From an uncultured Methanobrevibacter sp. (GTDB lineage Archaea; Methanobacteriota; Methanobacteria; Methanobacteriales; Methanobacteriaceae), in the NCBI GenBank assembly GCA_904501935.1, contig CAJGDA010000107.1, positions 1 through 5,052 on the forward strand: a stretch of DNA of 5,052 nucleotides. The letters are read 5' to 3'. Made by a program: the position numbers and the translations under genes. The notes beneath the pieces are model-generated. The model did not search any database. It was not told where the DNA came from and saw nothing but the letters and a program-made list of their open reading frames with translations. Shown piece after piece: positions 1 to 5,052 of this stretch (positions within the stretch are counted from its first letter, which is position 1; each line of letters begins with the position of its first letter).

Positions 1-217
1 AGCTTCTTTTAGTCCTACTATTGCTATTGGTTTAGCTGCTATTTTAGGTGTAGGTGTGTTCTTTATTAACTCTGTAATTGCTTCTTATAACATCGGTGGT
101 ACCATTGAAGGTATGCACGATCCAAAATTCAAAAGAATTGGTACTGGAGCTCTTGCATGTGCAATCGCATCTATTGTTGTCGGAATCTTTTGTATTATTT
201 TAACTGGAGGTATCTAA
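1..217 (+). CDS. mtrD: MtrD, tetrahydromethanopterin S-methyltransferase subunit D (3' end only)
   Basis: This is the C-terminal 71 codons of an integral membrane subunit, read from base 2 and ending in TAA at 215-217. MtrD is one of the three multi-span subunits (C, D, E) of the Na+-pumping methyl-H4MPT:coenzyme M methyltransferase and is thought to help form the sodium path. Two hydrophobic segments are visible (around TIAIGLAAILGVGVFFINSV and LACAIASIVVGIFCIILT). They are joined by a polar loop containing GGTIEGMHDPKFKRIGTG. The identification rests on this loop and on position directly before mtrC, as in the mtrEDCBAFGH order of Methanobacteriales. The start codon and roughly two thirds of the protein lie outside the window. 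The stop codon abuts the mtrC ATG in the same frame, and the mtrC Shine-Dalgarno lies inside this gene. Confidence 0.9.
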   Translation, partial: ASFSPTIAIGLAAILGVGVFFINSVIASYNIGGTIEGMHDPKFKRIGTGALACAIASIVVGIFCIILTGGI

Positions 218-1033
218 ATGTCTGCTGGTGGAAGTGCTGACGGTGCAGCTGCAGGTGCAGTTAACTCAATGCATTTATTAATTTTAGGTATTGTTGGTGG
301 ATTACTTGGTATCTATTTATCTAGTTTCTTAGGAAATGTCATCGGACCTGTATTAGCTGGTCTTGGTGCTGTTTGTGCTATTGTATGGGGTGCTGATGCA
401 ATTCGTAGAGTAGCAAGTTACGGTTTAGGTACTGGTGTACCATCTATTGGTTATATGTCTTTATCTGTTGGTGTAATTGCTGCATTAGCAGGTCTTAGTT
501 TAGCAGCAATGTTAAAAATCGCATTAGCTGGTCCTATTGCAGCTTTAGTTATTGCATGTATCATTGGTGCTGTTATTGCGATTGTTGCAACTAAAATTGT
601 AGGTATGAAAATCCCTATTATGCTTCAATGTACTGTTGAAATCGCTGGAGCAGCTGCTTTATCTATTTTAGGATTCGCTGTTGCAATTGCAGGCAGTTTC
701 GAATTAGCTGAAGTATTAAAATATGTTGTTGCAACTGGTTTTATTGCTGTATTATTTATTATGTGTACTATGGCTATCCAACACCCATTCAACGCATGTT
801 TAGGACCTAACGAAGATCAAGTAAGAACTCTCAAATGTGCATGTTCTACTGCATTTTTAGCTATGACTATTACTGGTCTTATGTCCATCACTACTGGTGG
901 ATTAGGTTGGTTTGTTGTATTCATCGTTGGTTTAATCGGTTGGGTTATTTCATTCAGAGCATTCGTAGTTGCTTCTATGAATGATGCTGCATCAACCAAA
1001 TGGGCTGGATTATGGCCTAAAGTGGAGCAATAG
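218..1033 (+). CDS. mtrC: MtrC, tetrahydromethanopterin S-methyltransferase subunit C
   Basis: A 271-residue, very hydrophobic protein, close to the usual MtrC length (about 265-270). It is a membrane subunit of the Mtr complex, which couples methyl transfer from methyl-H4MPT to coenzyme M with Na+ export. After a short Gly/Ala-rich N-terminus, about seven or eight hydrophobic segments can be counted (near residues 19-39, 41-58, 79-99, 100-127, 135-160, 168-190, 208-225 and 227-247). The polar signature YGLGTGVPSIGYMS (residues 68-81) is, as I remember it, typical of the MtrC/D/E group. The start at 218 is supported by GGAGGT at 206-211, six bases upstream, and by the in-frame TAA immediately before the ATG, which excludes an upstream start. 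Abutting mtrD, it is probably translated in coupling with it. Which residues bind sodium cannot be told from sequence alone. Confidence 0.96.
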   Translation: MSAGGSADGAAAGAVNSMHLLILGIVGGLLGIYLSSFLGNVIGPVLAGLGAVCAIVWGADAIRRVASYGLGTGVPSIGYMSLSVGVIAALAGLSLAAMLKIALAGPIAALVIACIIGAVIAIVATKIVGMKIPIMLQCTVEIAGAAALSILGFAVAIAGSFELAEVLKYVVATGFIAVLFIMCTMAIQHPFNACLGPNEDQVRTLKCACSTAFLAMTITGLMSITTGGLGWFVVFIVGLIGWVISFRAFVVASMNDAASTKWAGLWPKVEQ

Positions 1034-1050
1034 ATTAGGAGGAATTAAAT

Positions 1051-1380
1051 ATGGCTCAAATGTTACCTATGATACAAATTATACCTGAAATGAATTTCGC
1101 ATTAGATCCTGCAACCGGGATAATCGGTTCATCTTTAGGTTCCGGAGTTGTACTCTTATCTATGGACGATGTAAATGAACAAGTAGCAAAAGTTGAATTG
1201 GCTGCTGATGAATTAATGTCTTCATTAGACCCATACACAAGTCCTGTAGGCTCTTACCCTGGAAGGGAAGGTTCATATGTTACTGCAGGATTATTAACTA
1301 ACGTAGTATATGGTTTCTTATTAGCAACATTCATCATATTTGCTGCATTACCAATCTTACAAGCGATGGGGGTTTTATAG
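1051..1380 (+). CDS. mtrB: MtrB, tetrahydromethanopterin S-methyltransferase subunit B
   Basis: A 109-residue small subunit of the Mtr complex, near the family's usual length of about 100. The N-terminal 70-75 residues form a soluble part beginning MAQMLPMIQIIPEMNFALDP, with an acidic stretch around residues 39-60. A single hydrophobic helix follows (about 88-106, ending LPILQAMGVL), so the protein should be a C-terminally anchored cytoplasmic subunit. No catalytic role is established for MtrB; it is a structural partner of MtrA in the complex. The start is set by an AGGAGGA site at 1037-1043, seven bases before the ATG, in the 17-bp gap after mtrC. The TAG stop is followed without a gap by the mtrA ATG in the same frame, which suggests coupled, roughly equal synthesis of MtrB and MtrA. 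The segment from A79-G80 into the helix resembles MtrF (see findings). Confidence 0.95.
   Translation: MAQMLPMIQIIPEMNFALDPATGIIGSSLGSGVVLLSMDDVNEQVAKVELAADELMSSLDPYTSPVGSYPGREGSYVTAGLLTNVVYGFLLATFIIFAALPILQAMGVL
1368..1372 (+). promoter_or_regulatory. Weak, non-canonical Shine-Dalgarno for mtrA inside mtrB
   Basis: A GGGGG run within the last codons of mtrB ends eight bases before the mtrA ATG. It can pair with the CCUCC core of 16S rRNA only with a central G:U wobble. The other mtr genes visible here carry at least GAGGTG, GGAGGT or AGGAGG. The atypical site together with the TAG-ATG junction suggests that mtrA depends largely on ribosomes finishing mtrB. That dependence is inference. Confidence 0.5.
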
Positions 1381-2094
1381 ATGGCTGATAAAAAAGCTCC
1401 TGCAGATGGCTGGCCGGTTATTAGTGGGGATTACATTGTAGGTGATCCTGAAAGCCCTGTTGCAGTAACAACATTAGCTTCTCACATTGAAGCTGAACTT
1501 TCTGGAGCAGCTATTGCAGGTCCATGTAAAACAGAAAACTTAGGAATAGAAAAAGTTGTCGCAAACATTATTTCAAACCCTAATATTCGTTTCTTAATAT
1601 TAGCTGGTGCTGAAGTACAAGGCCACATTACCGGTCAAAGTATTCAAGCATTATATGATAACGGTGCGGACCCAGATAAAAAGAAAATTATTGGAGCAAC
1701 CGGTGCTATTCCTTTCGTAGAGAATGTTCCTCTCGACGGTATTGAAAGATTCCAACAACAATTAGAAATTGTTGACTTAATTGATACTGAAGATATCGGA
1801 GCAATTCAATCAAAAATTAATGAATGTGTGGAAAAAGATCCAGGTGCTTTTGAAGAAGAAGCTATGATTATTTCTGTTGACGACGACGGCGGAGAAGAGG
1901 ACACTGGAGAAGCAATTAGAGTTGTTTCACCTGAAACTGCACTCATCGAAGCAAGAATTAGGGATATTAACACTAAAATTGATATGGTCGGAGCTGTTCA
2001 AAGAAATATGGCTGGAAATTATGCTGGTAAAGTCCAAGGTATAATGATCGGATTAGCTTTTACTTTAATCGTTGGAGTTTTATTCTTGTTCTAA
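1381..2094 (+). CDS. mtrA: MtrA, corrinoid-carrying subunit A of tetrahydromethanopterin S-methyltransferase
   Basis: A 237-residue protein matching the family length (about 238). MtrA carries the 5-hydroxybenzimidazolyl cobamide that accepts the methyl group from methyl-H4MPT (via MtrH) and passes it to coenzyme M. The conformational change on demethylation is believed to drive Na+ export. The soluble N-terminal domain contains GPCKTENLGIEK (47-58) and GAEVQGHITGQS (76-87). His82 in the second motif should be the lower axial cobalt ligand, equivalent to the histidine called His84 in described MtrA proteins; this correspondence is from memory of the family. An acidic linker (FEEE at 157-160, then DDDGGEED at 167-174) leads to a helical neck and one C-terminal membrane helix (about 220-237), so the cofactor domain sits on the cytoplasmic face. 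The start directly follows the mtrB stop. No key residue appears to be missing. Confidence 0.97.
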   Translation: MADKKAPADGWPVISGDYIVGDPESPVAVTTLASHIEAELSGAAIAGPCKTENLGIEKVVANIISNPNIRFLILAGAEVQGHITGQSIQALYDNGADPDKKKIIGATGAIPFVENVPLDGIERFQQQLEIVDLIDTEDIGAIQSKINECVEKDPGAFEEEAMIISVDDDGGEEDTGEAIRVVSPETALIEARIRDINTKIDMVGAVQRNMAGNYAGKVQGIMIGLAFTLIVGVLFLF

Positions 2095-2107
2095 GGAGGA
2101 ATAAATT

Positions 2108-2314
2108 ATGGTACAAATTTCAAATAAACCAAATATAGGCGGAATGAAAACTGCAGCTGATGATGCTGAATACAGTTCAAAACTCCTTGCAAGAGAAGGT
2201 AAATTATTTGCTGGTTTACTCGCAACCAGATTTAAAGGATTTGCTATCGGTGCTTGCATAGCAACACTTTTTATTGTAATTATTCCTTTCATTGCAAAAG
2301 CAGCAGGATTATAG
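2108..2314 (+). CDS. mtrF: MtrF, tetrahydromethanopterin S-methyltransferase subunit F
   Basis: A 68-residue single-span subunit of the Mtr complex, of normal length for the family. The first 43 residues are polar and probably helical (NKPNIGGMKTAADDAEYSSK near the N-terminus, then a basic stretch). A hydrophobic helix follows from about residue 44 to 64, and the end is a short KAAGL tail. Its biochemical role is not established beyond being part of the complex; it has no catalytic motif. AGGAGGA at 2094-2100, overlapping the last base of the mtrA stop and eight bases before the ATG, fixes the start. The segment A35-G36 through G48 matches the pre-membrane region of MtrA and MtrB in spacing, suggesting common descent of their anchors. 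The ORF on the opposite strand over this gene is a shadow. Confidence 0.94.
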   Translation: MVQISNKPNIGGMKTAADDAEYSSKLLAREGKLFAGLLATRFKGFAIGACIATLFIVIIPFIAKAAGL

Positions 2315-2319
2315 AGGTG
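2314..2319 (+). promoter_or_regulatory. Shine-Dalgarno site deciding the mtrG start
   Basis: GAGGTG begins on the last base of the mtrF stop codon and ends five bases before the ATG at 2325. It selects this ATG over a TTG 33 bases upstream in the same frame, which would begin inside mtrF and add eleven residues unlike MtrG. Confidence 0.8.
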
Positions 2320-2324
2320 TTATT

Positions 2325-2561
2325 ATGAGTGAAGAATCAGTACCTTCAGTAATGGTTTCCCCTGATGACTTCAATGCTCTCGTTACTAAATTAGATGAAG
2401 CAGAAGAAAAAGTTGATTTCACAGTTGGGGAATATTATCAACGTTTAGGCCAACAAAATGGTAGAGATGTTGGTATATTGTACGGTATTATAATTGGATT
2501 AATTATTTTAATTGTAGCCATTAAATTTGGTGTTGCTACAATGTTATCTACCTTATTATAG
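2325..2561 (+). CDS. mtrG: MtrG, tetrahydromethanopterin S-methyltransferase subunit G
   Basis: A 78-residue small subunit of the Mtr complex. The N-terminal part (MSEESVPSVMVSPDDFNALV) and the following charged stretch KLDEAEEKVDFTVGEYYQRL look helical, possibly a short coiled-coil stalk. A single C-terminal membrane helix follows (about residues 50-74, rich in Ile and Leu). Its role is structural as far as is known, and no active-site residue is visible. The reading frame stays open upstream to a TTG at 2292, but the ATG at 2325 is preferred: it has GAGGTG five bases upstream, gives the usual MtrG length, and leaves a 10-bp gap after mtrF instead of an overlap. The TAG stop overlaps the mtrH Shine-Dalgarno site. 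Confidence 0.93.
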   Translation: MSEESVPSVMVSPDDFNALVTKLDEAEEKVDFTVGEYYQRLGQQNGRDVGILYGIIIGLIILIVAIKFGVATMLSTLL

Positions 2562-2566
2562 GAGGT
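2560..2566 (+). promoter_or_regulatory. Shine-Dalgarno site deciding the mtrH start
   Basis: AGGAGGT overlaps the mtrG stop codon and ends eight bases before the ATG at 2575. This excludes the longer frame that begins with TTG at 2527 inside mtrG. Confidence 0.85.
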
Positions 2567-2574
2567 TTATACTT

Positions 2575-3507
2575 ATGTTTAGATTTGATAAAGAACAACT
2601 CGTAATTGATATTGCTGGAGTTAAAATGGGTGGGCAACCTGGTGAATACCCAACCGTTTTAGCAGGAACAATCTTTTACGGTGGACACAAAATTATTAGT
2701 GATGAAAAAGCAGGTGTCTTTGATAAAGATGCTGCTGATGGATTAATTAAAACTATGGAAGAAATGTCTGACGTAACCGGAAACCCTTGTGTTGTACAAA
2801 CTTTCGGTGCTACTGCAGATGCTATGGTAAAATACTTAGAATTTGTAGGTGAAGTCTGTGACAAACCTTTCCTTATCGACTCAACCGCAGCTGCAGCAAA
2901 AATTGCAGGTGTAGAATACGTTCAAGAAGCAGGATTAGCTGACAGAGCTGTTTACAACTCTATAAGTATGGCTGCAGAACCTGGTGAAATCGAAGCTATT
3001 AAAAACTCAGACATCGATGCATCCATCTTATTAGGTTTCAACCCAATGACTCCTGGTGTAGAAGGAAAAGTTGAAATCTGGGAAACTGGTGGAGCTGTTA
3101 TCGACAAAGGTATTCTTGAAATGGCTGATGAATGTGGAATTACTAAACCATGGATGGACGTAGCAGTAACTCCATTAGGTCAAGGTGCAGGACCTGCTGT
3201 AAGAACTGCTTACGCAGTAAAAGCTAAATGGGGATACCCAGTAGGATCCGGTATTCACAACGTACCTTCCGCATGGGACTGGTTAAGACAATACAAAAAA
3301 GAACACAAAGAAGCATGGCCTGTTTGTGACATAGGTTCAAACATTGTTCAACAAATGGCTGGAGGGGACTTCGTACTTTACGGACCTATCGAAAACTCCA
3401 GACTCGCATTCCCTGCATGTGGTATGGCTGATATTATGATTGCTGAAGCAGCAAAAGATATCGGTACCGAACCTGTAGAAGACCACCCAATTAACAACTT
3501 ATTATAG
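2575..3507 (+). CDS. mtrH: MtrH, methyl-H4MPT-binding methyltransferase subunit H
   Basis: A 310-residue soluble protein of normal MtrH length. It catalyses the first half-reaction: transfer of the methyl group from N5-methyl-tetrahydromethanopterin to the Co(I) cobamide on MtrA. The family is a TIM-barrel related to methyltetrahydrofolate-binding methyltransferases such as those acting on corrinoid proteins. In the sequence, the N-terminus MFRFDKEQLVIDIAGVKMGG, the LIDST strand (Asp102) and the RAVYNSIS strand (Asn128) fit the Asp/Asn pterin-binding positions of that fold; this assignment is inference. Further recognisable motifs are GFNPMTPGVEGK, TPLGQGAGPAVRT and GSGIHNVPSAWDWL. No membrane segment is present, as expected for a peripheral cytoplasmic subunit. 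All five arginines use AGA, consistent with high expression. The start at 2575 gives the proper length and has an AGGAGGT site. It is the last gene of the operon, followed by a terminator. Confidence 0.97.
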   Translation: MFRFDKEQLVIDIAGVKMGGQPGEYPTVLAGTIFYGGHKIISDEKAGVFDKDAADGLIKTMEEMSDVTGNPCVVQTFGATADAMVKYLEFVGEVCDKPFLIDSTAAAAKIAGVEYVQEAGLADRAVYNSISMAAEPGEIEAIKNSDIDASILLGFNPMTPGVEGKVEIWETGGAVIDKGILEMADECGITKPWMDVAVTPLGQGAGPAVRTAYAVKAKWGYPVGSGIHNVPSAWDWLRQYKKEHKEAWPVCDIGSNIVQQMAGGDFVLYGPIENSRLAFPACGMADIMIAEAAKDIGTEPVEDHPINNLL

Positions 3508-3520
3508 ATTTATGGGTCCC

Positions 3521-3553
3521 GATTAGATGAATTATTCATCTAATCATTTTTTT
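3521..3553 (+). terminator. Hairpin plus oligo-T terminator of the mtr operon
   Basis: GATTAGATGA at 3521-3530 pairs perfectly with TCATCTAATC at 3536-3545 around the five-base loop ATTAT. A seven-T run follows at 3547-3553. It begins 13 bp after the mtrH stop. The layout resembles an intrinsic terminator, although in archaea the U-tract usually matters more than the hairpin. The inverted repeat is nearly symmetric through its centre (12-base arms around one base), so a protein-binding operator is a less likely alternative. Confidence 0.75.
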
Positions 3554-3563
3554 CTATTTTTAC

Positions 3564-3606
3564 TTTTTTTTAAATAATTTTTCAGTCCTTTTTTTCAAGA
3601 TTTTTT
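3564..3606 (+). terminator. Additional oligo-T tracts downstream of mtrH
   Basis: Further T runs occur at 3564-3571 (8), 3589-3595 (7) and 3601-3606 (6), separated by short AT-rich spacers and without a clear stem. Archaeal RNA polymerase and its termination factor release at oligo-U stretches, so these are likely back-up release sites that limit read-through from the highly expressed mtr operon into the next gene. Termination at each tract is inferred. Confidence 0.5.
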
Positions 3607-3622
3607 AATAAAATTTATATTA
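3607..3622 (+). promoter_or_regulatory. Candidate archaeal promoter (BRE/TATA) for the marker-14 gene
   Basis: The A-rich element AATAAAA (3607-3613) followed by TTTATATTA (3614-3622) resembles a BRE plus TATA box. Initiation about 25 bases downstream of the box would fall near 3643-3648 and give a 5' leader of about 20-25 bases that still contains the Shine-Dalgarno site. A second TATA-like string, TTTATAAT at 3636-3643, would give an almost leaderless transcript and is therefore less favoured. The region is so AT-rich that chance matches are easy. Confidence 0.45.
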
Positions 3623-3655
3623 TTATAAAAAGATATTTATAATCAAGTTTTAATT

Positions 3656-3660
3656 GAGGT
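3656..3660 (+). promoter_or_regulatory. Shine-Dalgarno site of the marker-14 gene
   Basis: GAGGT ends six bases before the ATG at 3667. An in-frame TGA at 3655-3657 overlaps it, so translation cannot begin further upstream, which fixes the start. Confidence 0.75.
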
Positions 3661-3666
3661 TATAAA

Positions 3667-5052
3667 ATGTCTTTTCTAAGTAAAATTTTTAATAAAGGTC
3701 CTAAACCTATCATTGCTCATTCTAAAACAGGCAATTTAGGTACTTTAAGAGCTCAAAGGGCGGGTCCAGCAAGTCCTGGCGCTGTTCAAAAGCCAGATAC
3801 TTTTTATGTAACTGCTTCTGTTGAATTAGGAAACACTACTACAAAATCTATTGTAATGGCTACAAATTTAAACACTAGTGAATCTTATTTATTAAATAAA
3901 ACAGTTAAAATGACTCGGGATATACGCCCACCTAAACCTAATGAAGAAGTGTTTGGTAAAACTGTTTGGGGTATTGAACTTTCTAAAGAATCTGTAACTG
4001 AGCTTATTAAAGATACTGTTTTAGAATCTTTAAGAAAATGTAATGTTGATAAAGATGAGGATTTGGATTTTGTTGTAAGATCTACTGGGGTAACAGCGGG
4101 TTTTGCAACTGCTGAAGAAGCGGGTCAGTTGATTATTGCTCTAGCTGATGGCTGTCTTGAAGCAGATATTCCTCCAAGGAAAATGTCTCCTGCAATGACT
4201 ATTTCCCAACTTCCAGAAAGATTGCAAAAACATTCTCTTTTAGAAAATATCATGTTTGATGGGGCTGTTGTAAGTGTAGTTCCTCCTCAAGGTAAGGAAA
4301 CTGTTGCAAACGAAATGGAAGGTGAACTTGTTACTGCTGGGATAAAGTTAGGTGCTAAATGGACTGATGTTGATTATAGGAACCCTTGTGTTTCCCTTGA
4401 CTTTGGTTCAACATTGGCAGGACGTATTGTAAATGACAATGAACCATATGCAAATACTGTAGGTAACTTTTTAGGTCTTGCGGGTGTTGTAAGCGACTCT
4501 ATAGCTAGGGGTTCAGGCCAAATTGATAAGAAAAATGGTGCTGCTTTAGATATATACTCAGATAAAGCAATGAAAAAAGCTGATCATAAGAAGGCTGAAG
4601 CTAATGCATTAGAAGCTCATAAACTAGTTAACATTCGTAAAGTTCCGATGGATGTTGAAAGATTTGGTACTGTGCCGGTTAATCCAGAAGCTGCTGAAAA
4701 TGCAGGTACAACTTTAATTGGATGTGATGTTGGTTTTAATGGTGATAAACTTGATGAATTAATGGAATTGGGTGCTCAATTCTATGATGCTGATGGACTT
4801 CCAACCTTACTTTCAACTTTGGATTATGTAAGTACAAACATCGTTAAAAGAGTTTTAGATGTGGCATTTGAAGAAAATGTCATTGTTCCAGGTTCTGCTT
4901 TAGGTATTACCGGAAGAGCAGGTATTACCGGACGTAAACCAGAACTCATATTAGAAGCTGTTCAGGATAAGTTTGAAAATGTTGTTTTTGTTGAAGATGG
5001 TCTTGCTTTAGGTTCTGCGATTATGGCACGTTGTATGAATTCAATGGGTACT
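3667..5052 (+). CDS. mmp14: Methanogenesis marker protein 14, ASKHA-like (3' end beyond window)
   Basis: An open frame of 462 codons runs off the window edge without a stop. I recognise it as methanogenesis marker 14 (TIGR03285-type; I believe the Pfam family is DUF2114), found in essentially all methanogens and without established function. Usual length is about 480-490, so only a short tail should be missing. Three motifs fit an ASKHA-type nucleotide-binding fold: ASVELGNTTTKS (50-61, phosphate-1 like, with Glu53 where Asp is usual), SLDFGSTLAGR (243-253, phosphate-2 like) and VPGSALGITGRAGITG (407-422, adenosine-loop like). The N-terminus is short and basic. Five cysteines are visible (125, 163, 241, 353, 456) but none forms a clustered iron-sulfur motif. 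No membrane span is seen. It probably has its own promoter after the mtr terminator. Arginine codons are mixed (AGA, AGG, CGT, CGG, CGC), unlike mtr, suggesting lower expression. The nucleotide-binding role is inference. Confidence 0.85.
   Translation, partial: MSFLSKIFNKGPKPIIAHSKTGNLGTLRAQRAGPASPGAVQKPDTFYVTASVELGNTTTKSIVMATNLNTSESYLLNKTVKMTRDIRPPKPNEEVFGKTVWGIELSKESVTELIKDTVLESLRKCNVDKDEDLDFVVRSTGVTAGFATAEEAGQLIIALADGCLEADIPPRKMSPAMTISQLPERLQKHSLLENIMFDGAVVSVVPPQGKETVANEMEGELVTAGIKLGAKWTDVDYRNPCVSLDFGSTLAGRIVNDNEPYANTVGNFLGLAGVVSDSIARGSGQIDKKNGAALDIYSDKAMKKADHKKAEANALEAHKLVNIRKVPMDVERFGTVPVNPEAAENAGTTLIGCDVGFNGDKLDELMELGAQFYDADGLPTLLSTLDYVSTNIVKRVLDVAFEENVIVPGSALGITGRAGITGRKPELILEAVQDKFENVVFVEDGLALGSAIMARCMNSMGT
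4903..4938 (+). repeat. Short tandem duplication encoding GITGR-GITGR in the marker-14 gene
   Basis: Two adjacent 18-base units share their first 12 bases exactly (GGTATTACCGGA) and encode GITGRA then GITGRK (residues 413-424). The repeat lies in the glycine-rich loop that fits the adenosine-binding position of an ASKHA fold. It is more likely a conserved protein motif than a recent slippage event, but this needs comparison with homologues. Confidence 0.7.

Noticed and set aside
817..999. 60-codon open frame on the minus strand inside mtrC
   Set aside because: It is antisense to a confidently identified MtrC coding region, has no ribosome binding context and has composition expected of a shadow frame.
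1056..1238. 60-codon open frame on the minus strand inside mtrB
   Set aside because: It is a shadow of mtrB with no recognisable protein features.
2080..2292. 70-codon open frame on the minus strand over mtrF
   Set aside because: It lies antisense across the mtrA end and mtrF, which are clear family members, and has no independent support.
2292..2324. Upstream TTG extension of mtrG
   Set aside because: It would overlap mtrF and add eleven residues; the ATG at 2325 has the Shine-Dalgarno site and gives the normal length.
2527..2574. Upstream TTG extension of mtrH
   Set aside because: It would begin inside mtrG and add sixteen residues; the ATG at 2575 has AGGAGGT and gives the known MtrH N-terminus and length.
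2676..2864. 62-codon open frame on the minus strand inside mtrH
   Set aside because: It is a shadow frame in a strongly conserved enzyme gene.
3511..3666. Small RNA or riboswitch in the intergenic region
   Set aside because: Only one simple hairpin with T runs is present, with no further conserved-looking structure; a terminator explains it.

Overview
The window is AT-rich archaeal DNA. Every gene lies on the + strand, most genes have strong AGGAGG-type Shine-Dalgarno sites, and the coding content is specific to hydrogenotrophic methanogens. The gene order (mtrD)-C-B-A-F-G-H is that of Methanobacteriales. The low GC, AGA-dominated arginine codons and protein sequences suggest a Methanobrevibacter-like organism; Methanosphaera or another Methanobacteriaceae genus cannot be excluded without a database search.

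Positions 1-3507 hold the distal seven genes of the mtr operon. It encodes the Na+-translocating methyl-tetrahydromethanopterin:coenzyme M methyltransferase (EC 7.2.1.4): the 3' end of mtrD, then mtrC, mtrB, mtrA, mtrF, mtrG and mtrH. mtrE and most of mtrD lie upstream, outside the window, as does the operon promoter. The genes are packed with gaps of 0-17 bp. Two junctions (D/C and B/A) have the stop codon directly abutting the next ATG in the same frame. MtrH takes the methyl group from methyl-H4MPT and delivers it to the cobamide held by MtrA. The methyl group then goes to coenzyme M, and this exergonic step drives Na+ export through the membrane subunits MtrC, MtrD and MtrE. MtrB, MtrF and MtrG are small single-span subunits.

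Positions 3508-3666 are intergenic. A perfect 10-bp hairpin followed by several oligo-T tracts very probably terminates the mtr transcript. It is followed by a TATA-like element and a Shine-Dalgarno site for the next gene.

Positions 3667-5052 hold a gene open to the window edge (462 codons visible). I recognise it as methanogenesis marker protein 14, a methanogen-restricted protein of unknown function with ASKHA-type (sugar kinase/Hsp70/actin) nucleotide-binding motifs. Its relaxed codon use contrasts with the strongly biased mtr genes.

No mobile element, CRISPR array, RNA gene or clearly novel system is present; this is core energy metabolism. The observations most worth a second look are a shared G-x7-G motif at the start of the single C-terminal membrane helix in MtrA, MtrB, MtrF and MtrG, and the ASKHA-type marker protein encoded next to a corrinoid enzyme.
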